Assembly (NCBI GenBank): GCA_910585805.1
Contig: CAJUFB010000013.1
Span: 1-64,000, forward strand
Direction of reading: 5' to 3'
DNA from: an uncultured Acetatifactor sp.
Lineage (GTDB): Bacteria; Bacillota; Clostridia; Lachnospirales; Lachnospiraceae
Length of the DNA: 64,000 nt
Made by a program: the position numbers and the translations under genes
The notes under the pieces: generated by a model
Database searches by the model: none
Told to the model about the DNA's origin: nothing
What the model saw: only the letters and a program-made list of their open reading frames with translations
In this document: positions 45,428 through 57,400 of the stretch, one piece after another
How the letters are laid out: each line of letters begins with the position of its first letter
How positions within the stretch are numbered: position 1 is the stretch's first letter

Positions 45428-48400
45428 ATGGGACAGTTACAGCGCGATAAGATCAATGGAAGAAGGAAGAAGCAGACGGCTGCCTTCGCCGTATGGGGAG
45501 GCGTGCTGATCGCAGCGATCCTGATCCTTACGACGCTCTGGGTATATGACAGCGCGGGGAACGGCACAAGGAGGGCGGTAAGCAGGGTCAGCGAGTTCTA
45601 TCTGGAGGAGCTGGCCGGCCGGAGGGCGCTGGTGGTCGCCGGGGAACTGCGGAATTATTTTGAGCATATGGTGAATGCGATCTCAGTGCTGGAGGAATCC
45701 GACCTGGAATCGGAGGAGGCTCTGAGCAGTTTTCTGTGGAAGGTGAGGACGGTTCTGGGAGTGGATCAGTTCGCGCTGGCGGATGAAAACGGCAGTGTAT
45801 ATACAAAATACGGTATGGAGCTGGGCCTGGACCGTTATGAGTTTCTGTCAGGAGAATTGACGGAGCCGGTGGTCAGTACCATAATCCTTGACGGGGAGAA
45901 AAAGAAGGTGGTCCTGGCCATGCCCGTGGAGGTGATCGCTTTTGAGGGGCTGAAGATGAAGGCGTGCATGGTGCAGCTTAATATCGATGAAATGCTGAGT
46001 TCTCTGACATTGCAGGGAGGGGATAACGAAACCTACTGTAATCTGTATTATCAGAACGGGGACAGTCTGACCAGTGAAGATCAGGGAAATCTCACCGCAG
46101 GGAAAAATATCCTGTCCGAGCTGGCGGACGCGGAGATGGAGAACGGATATGACATCAGTCAGCTGACAGAAGATTTCGCGAACGGCAGGAAGGGACAGAT
46201 CTCGTTCCGGTATCAGGGAGTGCAGGAGGATCTCTGCTATGTTCCGGTGGAAGGAACGAATTGGATGCTGACAATTTTGATACGGGATAACGTCATAAGC
46301 GATCAGATCGGTTCTATTACGGAGGAAATGCTGAAGCATGGCATCACTCAGATCGGCATTATGATGGCAGTGATGCTGGCAGAATTTCTGGTCCTGATAT
46401 TCCGGTCCAGACGGGATTCGGCCGCGCTGCTGGAACAGGAAAAGGCGGCCGGCAACGAGATCAGAGCGGCCTATGCCCAGATTGAGCGGGAACAGACGGA
46501 TATGGAGAATATTCATGATGCAATGGGGTCTGGCCGCTGGAATATGGAATTCAACGAACGGGCGGAGATGGTTTCCTGTACCTGGACGGATGCTTTCCGG
46601 AAGATGCTTGGTTATGAGAATGAGGAGGATTTTCCGAACAGGCTGGAATCCTGGTCGGATCTGCTTCATGAGGAGGACAAAGACCAGGTGATCCGGGAAT
46701 ACTGGGGCACCGTAAAAGATTATACCGGAAAGAAGACTTATGATGTGGAGTACCGCCTCTATACGAAAAATGCCGGATTGAGATGGTTCCATGCAGCCGG
46801 AAGGCTGTCCAGACGGGAAGACGGTTCACCGATTGCTTTTATTGGCCTTTTCGTGGATATTGACGAAGAGAAGAAAATGGCGGAGATGTTGGAGAAGCAG
46901 AAGGAGGATCTGGAGGATGCCCTTGCTGCGGCGCAGCATGCCAATAAAGCGAAGACTACATTCCTGAACAATATGTCCCATGACATCAGGACGCCCATGA
47001 ATGCCATTATAGGCTTTACCGCCCTTGCCGCCGCTCACATTGACAACACGGAACAGGTTCAGGATTATCTGTCAAAGATCAGCACATCCAGCAACCATCT
47101 GCTGAGCCTGATCAATGATGTCCTGGATATGAGCCGCATTGAGAGCGGCAAGGTGAAGATAGAAGAGAAAGAAACTTCTCTTCCGGAGATCCTGCATGAT
47201 CTTAAGACGATCATACAGGCGGATATCACTTCCAAACAGCTTGATTTCTATATTGACACAGTGGATGTAGTGAATGAAAATGTCATGTGTGACAAACTCA
47301 GGCTGAACCAGGTCCTGCTGAACCTGCTGAGCAACGCAATGAAATTTACAAAGCCCGGAGGCATTGTGAGCGTCCGCGTCCTGCAAAAGGAGAATGCTCC
47401 GGAGGGCTATGCTTCCTATGAATTCCAGGTGAAAGACACCGGGATCGGGATGAGCCGGGAATTTCTGGATCATGTATTCGAGCCATTTGAGCGTGAGCGG
47501 ACTAGTACGGTCAGCGGGATCCAGGGAACCGGACTGGGGATGGCCATTACAAAGAATATCGTGGATATGATGGACGGTACCATCTCTGTTGCCAGCGAGG
47601 TGGGAAAGGGGACTGCTTTTTCGGTAGGCCTGCAGTTCAGAACCTGTTCCGGTCCGATAAGGCAGGAAGTGATACCGGAGTTAAAGGGGCTTCGGGCGCT
47701 GGTGGTGGACGATGATTTTAATACCTGCTCCAGTGTGACCAAGATGCTTTCTGTCATCGGCATGCGGCCTGACTGGACGACTTCCGGGAAAGAGGCGGTG
47801 CTGCGCGCCGGTCTCGCAGAGGAACAGGAGGACGGATATGCGGCTTATATTGTGGACTGGCTGATGCCGGATATGAATGGCATTGAGGTAGTGAGAAGGA
47901 TTCGCGGCATCATAGGAGAAGACAGACATATCATCGTTCTGACAGCCTATGACTGGGCCGACATAGAGGAAGAGGCAAGGGCTGCCGGGGTGACGGCTTT
48001 CTGTTCAAAGCCTATCTTTTTATCGGAACTCAGAGAGATCCTGGTGGCGCCGTTTGCCGCCTGCGGGGAAGAGGAGGCCGCCGGGGAAAGCTTTTCCTTT
48101 GAGGGGAAGCGTATCTTGCTGGTGGAGGACAATGAACTGAATCAGGAGATCGCCCTGGAGATCCTGCGGCAGTCCGGGTTTGAAGTGGATGTGGCGGACG
48201 ACGGCGCGGTTGCGGCAGATGTGATGAAGAAAGCCGGGCCCGGACAGTATGATCTGATTTTGATGGATATCCAGATGCCGATCATGAACGGTTATGAAGC
48301 CGCCAGACAGATCAGGGAGATGGAGAGGCCGGGGATATCGGATCTGCCGATCATCGCCATGACGGCCAATGCCTTTGATGAAGACAGGAGGGCGGCGCTT

Positions 48401-48484
48401 GAGGCGGGAATGAACGGGCATATTGCGAAACCCATTGATGTTCAGAAATTATTGGAACTTTTGAGGAATATATTACAGGGATGA
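45428..48484 (+). CDS. Hybrid sensor histidine kinase with two receiver domains
   Basis: From the ATG at 45428 (AGGAACGG upstream) the 1018-residue protein has membrane segments near 18-40 and 304-325 enclosing an outer Cache-like sensor, a PAS domain (about 360-480), a phospho-acceptor helix NMSHDIRTPMNAIIGF near 514-529, an ATPase domain (about 620-738), and two receiver domains with acidic sites in YIVDWLMPD near 808 and LILMDIQMP near 945. No Hpt domain is attached. Its stop overlaps the addB start (ATGA), an odd coupling. Its output partner is not in the window. Confidence 0.9.
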   Translation: MGQLQRDKINGRRKKQTAAFAVWGGVLIAAILILTTLWVYDSAGNGTRRAVSRVSEFYLEELAGRRALVVAGELRNYFEHMVNAISVLEESDLESEEALSSFLWKVRTVLGVDQFALADENGSVYTKYGMELGLDRYEFLSGELTEPVVSTIILDGEKKKVVLAMPVEVIAFEGLKMKACMVQLNIDEMLSSLTLQGGDNETYCNLYYQNGDSLTSEDQGNLTAGKNILSELADAEMENGYDISQLTEDFANGRKGQISFRYQGVQEDLCYVPVEGTNWMLTILIRDNVISDQIGSITEEMLKHGITQIGIMMAVMLAEFLVLIFRSRRDSAALLEQEKAAGNEIRAAYAQIEREQTDMENIHDAMGSGRWNMEFNERAEMVSCTWTDAFRKMLGYENEEDFPNRLESWSDLLHEEDKDQVIREYWGTVKDYTGKKTYDVEYRLYTKNAGLRWFHAAGRLSRREDGSPIAFIGLFVDIDEEKKMAEMLEKQKEDLEDALAAAQHANKAKTTFLNNMSHDIRTPMNAIIGFTALAAAHIDNTEQVQDYLSKISTSSNHLLSLINDVLDMSRIESGKVKIEEKETSLPEILHDLKTIIQADITSKQLDFYIDTVDVVNENVMCDKLRLNQVLLNLLSNAMKFTKPGGIVSVRVLQKENAPEGYASYEFQVKDTGIGMSREFLDHVFEPFERERTSTVSGIQGTGLGMAITKNIVDMMDGTISVASEVGKGTAFSVGLQFRTCSGPIRQEVIPELKGLRALVVDDDFNTCSSVTKMLSVIGMRPDWTTSGKEAVLRAGLAEEQEDGYAAYIVDWLMPDMNGIEVVRRIRGIIGEDRHIIVLTAYDWADIEEEARAAGVTAFCSKPIFLSELREILVAPFAACGEEEAAGESFSFEGKRILLVEDNELNQEIALEILRQSGFEVDVADDGAVAADVMKKAGPGQYDLILMDIQMPIMNGYEAARQIREMERPGISDLPIIAMTANAFDEDRRAALEAGMNGHIAKPIDVQKLLELLRNILQG

Positions 48485-51400
48485 AGCTGCAATTTTATTT
48501 TGGCCCCTCCGGGGCGGGTAAGAGCACAAAACTTTATAAAGAGATCACCGCGCGGGCAGGGAAGGAGAAAAGCAGGAACTTCCTGATCATTGTGCCCGAT
48601 CAGTTTACCATGCAGACCCAGAAGGAGCTGGTGCTTTTTAATGAAAGAGGCGGCATCATGAATATCGATGTGCTCAGTTTCGGGCGGCTGGGACACCGTA
48701 TTCTGGAGGAAGTGGGCGGACAGGAAATTCCCGTGCTGGACGATACGGGTAAGAGTCTGGTGCTCCAGAAGGTGGCGGCGGATCTGAAGGAAGAGCTGCC
48801 GGCGCTGGGAAGCTTTCTTCACAGACAGGGCTATATCCATGAGGTGAAGAGCGCCATCTCCGAATTCATGCAGTACGGCATCGGCACGGAGGATGTGTCA
48901 AAGCTGATCTCCTATGCGGAGAAGCGTGGAGCCCTGGTTCAGAAGCTTCGGGATCTGGAGACTCTGTATCAGGGATTTATGGAATATATCCGGGGAAACT
49001 TTATTACCACCGAGGAGACGCTGGATGTGCTGCGGCGTTCTCTGCACAAGTCCGGACTCCTGCCCGGGAGCGTGGTGGTATTTGACGGATTTACCGGATT
49101 TACGCCGATTCAGACAAAGGTGATCGGGGAACTGATGACTCTGTGCGGGGAGGTGATTGTCACGCTGACCCTTGGGGCGGAGGAAGACCCTTATCGCCTG
49201 GACGGGGAGCAGAAGCTGTTTCATCTGAGCAAGAAGACTGTGGCGGACCTGTCCGGGCTGGCGGCAAAGCTTGGGGTGGAGCGGGCTCAGGATGTGTTTG
49301 TGCTGCCGCTTTTTCCGGGTACTGTCATGGGGCAGGCTGCAGGAAATAAGCAATTCGCAGGAAGCGGGATCAGGAAGGCGGAAATGTCACAGACGGCGCA
49401 TCACCGTTTTCAGGGCGCACCGGCGCTGAATTATCTGGAGCAGCATTTGTTCCGGTACGGAGCAGAGGGATACGGACAGCCCCAGGAGGAGATCCGGATG
49501 TTCGAGACCACCACCCCCAGGGAAGAGGTGCATCAGACAGGGCTGGAGATCTGCCGCTTTGTCCGGGAGGAGGGACTGGCATTCCGGGATATGGCTGTGA
49601 TCCTGGGGGATCTGGCGGGATATGCGCCCTATGTGGAGACGGAATTTGCCAGGATGGAAATCCCATGCTATATTGACAGAACCAGGGGAATTATCCTGAA
49701 TCCCATGATCGAGTATATAAAAAGCGCGCTGGAATTGAATACAAAAGATTTTTCCTATGAGGCGGTGTTTCATTATCTGCGCAGCGGCCTGGCGGATCTG
49801 ACCTGGGAGGAAGTGGATAAGCTGGAAAATTACTGTCTGCAGACAGGGATCAAGGGCTATCGCGGTTTCAGCAGGCTTTTTACGCGCAAGACCCCGGAGA
49901 TGGAGGGGAAAGAGGAAGAACTGGCAGAGCTGAATGCCCTTCGGGAGCGCCTGACGGCACAGGTGGAGATGTTGCATCTGAAGGAAAAGGAGCCTGTGAA
50001 GAGCTATGTGAATGCCCTTTATGATTTTCTGGTGCGGAACCGGGTGCAGCAGAAGCTGGCGGGATTCCAGGCACGGTTCGAAGAGAAGGGGGAACTGGCC
50101 AGGGCCAGAGAGTATGCTCAGATCTATCGCCTGGTGATGGAGCTTCTGGATCAGATTTATACCCTTTTGGGGGAGGAGCGTATCTCTATGAAGGAGTTCG
50201 GGGAAATCCTGGAGGCGGGTTTCGGGGAGATACAGGTAGGCACCATTCCCCAGAATGTGGACCGGGTGCTGGTGGGAGATATGGAGCGGACCAGGCTCAG
50301 TCAGGTGAAGGTGCTTTTCTTCCTGGGAGTGAATGACGGAAATATCCCCAAGACTGCTTCCAGGGGCGGCATTATCTCGGATATGGACAGGGAATTCCTT
50401 CGGGAGTCCGAGCTGGAACTGGCGCCCAGTCCCAGGCAGCAGATGTATATACAGCGTTTTTATCTCTATCTGAATCTGACGAAGCCTTCCCGCAGGCTGT
50501 ATCTGTCCTGGTCCAGGGTAAACAGCGGCGGAAAGTCCATCCGCCCGGCTTATCTGGTGGATGTGGTCCGCAGGCTTTTTCCGGATATTGCGGTGGGGCA
50601 TCCGGAGCAGAGGAGCCCTCTGGAGCAGATCGTTACGGCACAGGAAGGGCTTGGATATCTGGCGGAAGGTCTGCGGGAATACGTGGAAGGGGTGCTGCCG
50701 GAGGAAAGGGAGCAGGAATTTTTCACCATATACCGTGTGTACGGGGAAGGGCGGCTGGAGGAGAAACGGGATTTTCTGACGGAGGCGGCGTTTCGGAGAT
50801 ACCGGGACACAGGGCTGTCCCGGGCAGTGGCCAGGGCCTTGTATGAGGTGCGGCTGGAAACAAGCGTCACCCGGCTGGAGACCTATGCCGCCTGTGCCTA
50901 TCGGCATTTTCTGCAGTACGGGATGGCGCTGAAGGAGAGAGGGGAATTTGCCTTCGAGTATGTGGATATGGGCAATGTGTATCATGCGGTGCTGGCGCAG
51001 TTCGCGGAGAAATTGACGGAAAATCATTATACATGGTTTGATTTTCCGGAAGAATTTGCGGCGGACTGCGTGCGGGACGTGTTGGAGCGCTGTGCGGCTG
51101 ATTACGGAAGCACTGTCTTGTACAGCAGCGCAAGGAATGAGTATGCAGTCACCAGGATGGGGCGGATACTGACCAGGACGGTGCTGACCTTGCAGAATCA
51201 GCTGCAGAAGGGGCGTTTCCAGCCGGAATCCTTCGAGATTTCCTTTCAGCATGCGGATCAGCTGGAAAGCATCAATGTGGCGCTGTCCGGGCAGGAAAAA
51301 ATGCACCTGCAGGGGCGCATTGACAGGATTGACGTGGCGGAGGATGACGGGAAGCTGTATGTGAAGATTATCGATTATAAATCGGGGCATAAGCGCTTTG

Positions 51401-52032
51401 ACCTGGCGGCGCTGTATTATGGTCTGCAGCTTCAGCTGGTAGTGTATATGAATGCGGCTATGGAGATCGAAGGCGGGCGTCACCGGAACAGGGAAGTCGT
51501 GCCGGCCGCAATGCTGTATTATCATGTGGATGATCCGTCGGTGGAGACTCCGGTGGAACTGACCCCTGAGGAGATCAATGAGCAGATTGTGGAAAAGCTG
51601 CGGATGAGCGGTGTGGTGAACAGTGCGCCTCATATCGTGGAAATGCTGGATCATACAATGGAGAGCAAATCCTCAGTGATCCCGGTGGAGCGGAAGAAGG
51701 ACGGCAGCTTTTCCGCCCGTTCTTCGGTGCTCAGCAGGCAGGAATTGAAGACGGTGTCTGATTATGTGAGCCATAAGGTTGCGGAGATAGGAAGAGAGAT
51801 TCTGGATGGCACGATCTCCCTGAATCCATATGAAAAAGGCAGCGAGGACGCCTGTACATACTGTGCTTACAGAAAGGTGTGCGGCTTTGAAATCTCCCTG
51901 CCCGGCTGCGGGAAGCGGAAGCTGGAGGATATGGACAGGGAGGAGGCGCTGTACAGGATGGCGGGCACAATCGCGGAGGCGGAAGAGCGGAAGGAAGGTC
52001 TGGAAGACATATATTTGAATAATTTTCAATAG
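48481..52032 (+). CDS. addB: ATP-dependent helicase-nuclease subunit AddB
   Basis: AddAB resects double-strand breaks for RecA. The 1183-residue protein has the N-terminal P-loop FGPSGAGKST at 7-16, a degenerate helicase body, and a C-terminal RecB-type nuclease (IIDYKSG near 965). The iron-sulfur cluster cysteines are seen at YAACAYRHF (near 804) and in CTYCAYRKVCGFE (near 1121-1130). Its length is normal. addA is 2.4 kb downstream and not adjacent, with rarA (minus strand) and a coiled-coil gene in between. Confidence 0.95.
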   Translation: MKLQFYFGPSGAGKSTKLYKEITARAGKEKSRNFLIIVPDQFTMQTQKELVLFNERGGIMNIDVLSFGRLGHRILEEVGGQEIPVLDDTGKSLVLQKVAADLKEELPALGSFLHRQGYIHEVKSAISEFMQYGIGTEDVSKLISYAEKRGALVQKLRDLETLYQGFMEYIRGNFITTEETLDVLRRSLHKSGLLPGSVVVFDGFTGFTPIQTKVIGELMTLCGEVIVTLTLGAEEDPYRLDGEQKLFHLSKKTVADLSGLAAKLGVERAQDVFVLPLFPGTVMGQAAGNKQFAGSGIRKAEMSQTAHHRFQGAPALNYLEQHLFRYGAEGYGQPQEEIRMFETTTPREEVHQTGLEICRFVREEGLAFRDMAVILGDLAGYAPYVETEFARMEIPCYIDRTRGIILNPMIEYIKSALELNTKDFSYEAVFHYLRSGLADLTWEEVDKLENYCLQTGIKGYRGFSRLFTRKTPEMEGKEEELAELNALRERLTAQVEMLHLKEKEPVKSYVNALYDFLVRNRVQQKLAGFQARFEEKGELARAREYAQIYRLVMELLDQIYTLLGEERISMKEFGEILEAGFGEIQVGTIPQNVDRVLVGDMERTRLSQVKVLFFLGVNDGNIPKTASRGGIISDMDREFLRESELELAPSPRQQMYIQRFYLYLNLTKPSRRLYLSWSRVNSGGKSIRPAYLVDVVRRLFPDIAVGHPEQRSPLEQIVTAQEGLGYLAEGLREYVEGVLPEEREQEFFTIYRVYGEGRLEEKRDFLTEAAFRRYRDTGLSRAVARALYEVRLETSVTRLETYAACAYRHFLQYGMALKERGEFAFEYVDMGNVYHAVLAQFAEKLTENHYTWFDFPEEFAADCVRDVLERCAADYGSTVLYSSARNEYAVTRMGRILTRTVLTLQNQLQKGRFQPESFEISFQHADQLESINVALSGQEKMHLQGRIDRIDVAEDDGKLYVKIIDYKSGHKRFDLAALYYGLQLQLVVYMNAAMEIEGGRHRNREVVPAAMLYYHVDDPSVETPVELTPEEINEQIVEKLRMSGVVNSAPHIVEMLDHTMESKSSVIPVERKKDGSFSARSSVLSRQELKTVSDYVSHKVAEIGREILDGTISLNPYEKGSEDACTYCAYRKVCGFEISLPGCGKRKLEDMDREEALYRMAGTIAEAEERKEGLEDIYLNNFQ

Positions 52033-52064
52033 AAAAATATAAAATACGTAACGAATATTCGAAG

Positions 52065-53420
<1,356 letters not shown>

Positions 53421-53473
53421 GGTAATCCTCCTTGGATTTTTCTGTCAGGCGTTTCATAAAGATTTCCTCCTAT

Positions 53474-53502
53474 ATCATATATGAAATCCGGCCTTTGTGC
53501 AA
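53474..53502 (-). promoter_or_regulatory. Promoter of rarA
   Basis: Read on the minus strand, TTGCAC (53502-53497) and TATGAT (53479-53474) have a 17-base spacer. The transcript would start only a few bases before the leader ribosome binding site. Confidence 0.7.
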
Positions 53503-53869
53503 GGGAAAACTGTTTTGATCGGGCGGCTGCGTTTTTTACATTGGAATTTTCAATGCATTCAAGGAGAAAGATTATGCTTGACAATGATGGATGCATGGAT
53601 TATCATATCATTATAAAAACGCGCGGACACGATACGGGCATCGTATCCGGCGGTTTTCTTACATCATGTGATGTTTTGGGTTTCTGGGGTTAATGGCGTT
53701 TCTGCCGTTTTTCAGTGGAATGAGAATTGCATAGGATTGGAGCAGGTAAAGAAAAACGGAAAAGCGGATGCGGCGTTCTCTCTGGTGGTGACGGACTCTG
53801 CGTTTTGGGGTGGAATACTTTCGACAGGGGAGCAGGGTGGGAGAAGGTATCAAAGAAAGGGGTATGGAT
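53503..53869. other. Gene-free stretch between rarA and the coiled-coil gene
   Basis: About 370 bases with short palindromes (GATACG/CGTATC near 53631-53647, ACATCATGTGATGT near 53661-53674) and no convincing gene. The promoter of the coiled-coil/addA transcript should be here, but no clear boxes were found. Confidence 0.45.
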
Positions 53870-54430
53870 ATGACATTGACAAAGGAAGATTTACAGGCGA
53901 TCTCAGGTTTGCTGACACCGATGCATGAGTGTTTGGAGAGGGTGGACATCAGGCTGGACAAAGTGGAAGGGCGCCTGGATCAGGTGGACGCCCGTCTGGA
54001 TCAGATAGACGTCAGGCTGGATCAGATGGATGCCAGGTTTGATCAGATGGACGCCCGTCTGGATCAGATAGATGTCAGGCTGGATCAGATGGATGTCAGG
54101 CTGGATCAGATGGATGCCAGGTTTGATCAGATGGACGTCAGATTTGATCAGATGGAAGGGAGTCTGGGTCAGATGGACGTCAGATTTGATCAGATGGAAG
54201 GATGCCTTGGTCAGATGAATGAAAGATTTGACAAGGTGGATGATAAGCTTGAGCTGATAATCTTCAGGCAAAACCATATGTCCAGCAAACAGGATGATTT
54301 AGGACTTGATCTGAAAGTGGTCAAAAGAGATATCGATCGGGAGATTCATGACCTGAACGACCAGATGGAAACAGTTATCGTGGTCATGGAGGCGAATGAA
54401 CTGCTGCCGAAAAAGAAGAAGTCCTGGTGA
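53870..54430 (+). CDS. Heptad-repeat coiled-coil protein of unknown function
   Basis: The start at 53870 has GGGG seven bases upstream; the protein has 186 residues. Residues about 27-125 form roughly 14 tandem heptads of the type RLDQMDA, RFDQMDV or RLDQIDV, encoded by a 21-bp minisatellite. The rest is a charged helix ending in KKKKSW. The regular hydrophobic spacing predicts a long rod-like coiled coil. It is 56 bases before addA and probably co-transcribed. No enzyme motif or signal peptide is seen, and no function is assigned. Confidence 0.75.
   Translation: MTLTKEDLQAISGLLTPMHECLERVDIRLDKVEGRLDQVDARLDQIDVRLDQMDARFDQMDARLDQIDVRLDQMDVRLDQMDARFDQMDVRFDQMEGSLGQMDVRFDQMEGCLGQMNERFDKVDDKLELIIFRQNHMSSKQDDLGLDLKVVKRDIDREIHDLNDQMETVIVVMEANELLPKKKKSW
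53950..54244 (+). repeat. 21-bp minisatellite coding for heptads
   Basis: About 14 imperfect copies of a 21-base unit of the type CTGGATCAGATGGA-GTCAG. Units come in near-identical groups, which suggests slippage or unequal exchange. Confidence 0.9.
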
Positions 54431-54486
54431 CGGGATGCCGGCAGCAGAGAGACCACGGGAGAAGCCGGTGAGGGGAAAGGAAGAGT

Positions 54487-57400
54487 ATGGCAGTCACATT
54501 TACAACGGAGCAGCAGAGAGCCATCGATTTGCATGGCTGCAACATTCTGGTATCGGCGGCGGCGGGAAGCGGCAAAACAGCCGTACTGGTGGAACGTATT
54601 GTCAAAATGGTATGTGATGAACGAAATCCCGTAGATATTGACAGGCTGCTGATCGTCACCTTTACCAATGCGGCAGCGGCAGAAATGCGGGAACGGATCG
54701 CGGCGGGGATTTCAAAGCGGCTTACGGAACGTCCGGAGTCCGAGCATATCCAGAAGCAGGCCACATTGTTGCATAATGCTCAGATTACCACCATAGACAG
54801 CTTCTGTCTGTTCCTGCTGCGGAATCATTTTAATGAAATCGGCCTGGATCCGGCGTTCCGGATTGCGGATGAAGGGGAGATCAGGCTGATGCAGCAGGAG
54901 GTTCTGGCGGAGCTGATAGAGGACTCTTATGCGTCAGGGAATGAGGCATTTCGATTCTGTGTTGAGTATTTCTGTCCGGGGGGAAAGGAGAGTGTGCTGG
55001 AGCAGCATATTCTGAATCTGTCCCGGTATGCCGCCAGCTTTCCATGGCCGGAGCGATGGCTGGAGGAGAGAAAGAATGACTACAGCGCATCGTCAGTAGA
55101 GGAAATGTGCGGCAGTCCTTATGCCTTGTATCTGACGGGGCATTTGCGGCGGATGATTTCCGGCTGTGCGGAAAAGCTTGCCAGAGTGCGTAGCCTGTGT
55201 GAGGAGCCGGACGGGCCTTATATGTACGGGGAACTGGTGGAGGGCGAGCTGGAGCAGCTGGAAGGGCTGCTTGCCTGTGCATCCCTGGAGGAGTATGCGG
55301 TGAAGCTTCCGGCGGTGAAATTCGGCAGGCTTCCGTCAAAGAAGGATGACAGTGTTTCCGTATTGAAAAGGGAGCTCGCAAAGGAAATACGCGCCGGGGT
55401 GAAGGACAGTATTCGGGAGATGGAAGAGCGGTTCTTTGCCACGACTCTGGAGCTGGCGGCAAGGCAGAGCAGCGCATGCAGGGAACCGGTGGGCACTTTG
55501 ATCGGTCTGGTGCTGGACTTTGACAGGCGGATGCAGGAGAAAAAGCAGGAGAAGAAGGTGATTGATTTCTCCGATATGGAGCATTATGCCCTGGATATTC
55601 TTCTGGATGCGGAGGGGGAGGAGATACGGCCCAGCGCCGTGGCAAGGGAATACCGGCAGCATTTTGCAGAGATATTGACAGATGAGTACCAGGACAGCAA
55701 TCTGGTGCAGGAGTACCTGCTGAAAGCGGTTTCCGGCGAGGAGGACGGGCAGTTTAACCGGTTTATGGTGGGGGATGTGAAGCAGAGTATTTACAAATTC
55801 AGGCTGGCGAGGCCGGAGCTTTTCCTGGAGAAATACGAGACGTACGAAACGGATGAACCGGAGCCGGGAGGCCGCGGATCTGACAGCTGTGTGGGAGAGA
55901 GCACTGTTTCTTATGAGAACAATCCCGTGCCGCCAGAGGAAGAGAAAATGATACGGCAGCCTGCCGGGACAGACAGCCGCAGGATGCCGGCCTGCCTGAG
56001 GATCGATCTGGCAAGGAACTTCCGCAGCCGTGTGCAGGTGGTGGATGCCGTGAACGACGTGTTCAGCCGAATGATGAGCGCAGAGGTGGGCGGAATTGCC
56101 TATGACAGCAGGGCGGCTCTGTATCCGGGGGCGGTTTATCCGGAAAATGACGGATGTGCCAGTGAACTTATATTGGTGGATAAGCCCGGTAAAGGCGATG
56201 AATTGAGCGCGAAGCAGGCGGAGGCGCTGGCCATTGCCCATAAGATCAAGGCGCTGCGGGAAAGCTTTCTGGTGACAGACAGAGGGAGCGGACAGGAAAG
56301 GCCTGCAAAATACGGGGATATGGTGATATTGCTGCGCACCAACAGCGGATGGGATGAGGAGTTTAAGGAGGTGCTGGAGCAGGAGGGCATCCCGGTATAC
56401 ATTACTTCCAAGACCGGGTACTTTGCCGCTGTGGAAGTGCAGGAACTGCTGCAGGTTCTGCGGGTACTGGACAATCCGTGCCAGGACATCCCGCTGTTCG
56501 GGGTCATGAAATCCGTTTTCGGGGGTTTTACGGAAGAGGAGGCAGCAAGGATCCGAAGTCATGCAAAGGGGTGCAGTCTGTATGAGGCGCTGAAGAAATT
56601 TGCGGAGGATTATGGGGATTACGACGGCGGGGACCAGGGGATCTGCGGGAAATCGGATTGCGGGAGTGATGGCGGAGACCGGAATATTCCTGGAGCAGCG
56701 GAGGATGAGAGAGAGAATGGGGACGAAGCCGGGCTGTATGGAGATATTTCAGAGCCCCATATTCCCGAGACGGGAGCATTTTTGGAAGACGGGGATGTAA
56801 TAAAGGAAAAGAAAACGGAGGAACAGGAAAGAGAGAATCCGGGCCACGTTCAAAGGGAGCAGGAAATTCCGGACGGGGAGATGATATCTCTGGGAGAAAA
56901 AGCTGCGGCTTTCCTGCGGATGATAGCTTCCTATCGGGCATATACCGTATATCTCCCCATTCGGGACCTGCTGACAAAGCTGATCAATGATTTCGGCTAT
57001 CTGGAGTATGTGACCGCGCAGCCCACAGGAAGCAGAAAGAGGGCCAATGTGGAGATGCTTCTGACGAAGGCTTCCGACTTCGAGAAGACCAGTTATTTCG
57101 GATTGTTTCATTTTATCCGGTACATGGGGCAGCTTGAGAAGTATGATGTGGACTATGGCGGAGCGGAGCAGCTGGACGAAAACGCGGATGTGGTGCGTAT
57201 CATGAGCATCCATAAGAGCAAGGGGCTGGAATTCCCCGTCACCTTTGTGGCGGGCATGAGCAAGCGCTTTAACATGCAGGATGTGAACCAGTCTCTGATA
57301 CTGGATATGGATCTGGGGCTGGGTACCGATTATGTGGATCCGGACAGGCGTATCCGCAATAAGACGCTGCGCCGGACGTCGCTGTCCAGGAAGCTGCGGG

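Noticed and set aside
49387..51654. Very long open frame on the minus strand inside addB
   Set aside because: It is the shadow of addB: high GC at third positions keeps the opposite frame open. The residues are rich in His, Pro and Arg and show no domain.
53950..54244. CRISPR array or iterons at the 21-bp repeat
   Set aside because: Units are contiguous, imperfect and encode protein heptads; there are no spacers and no replication genes.
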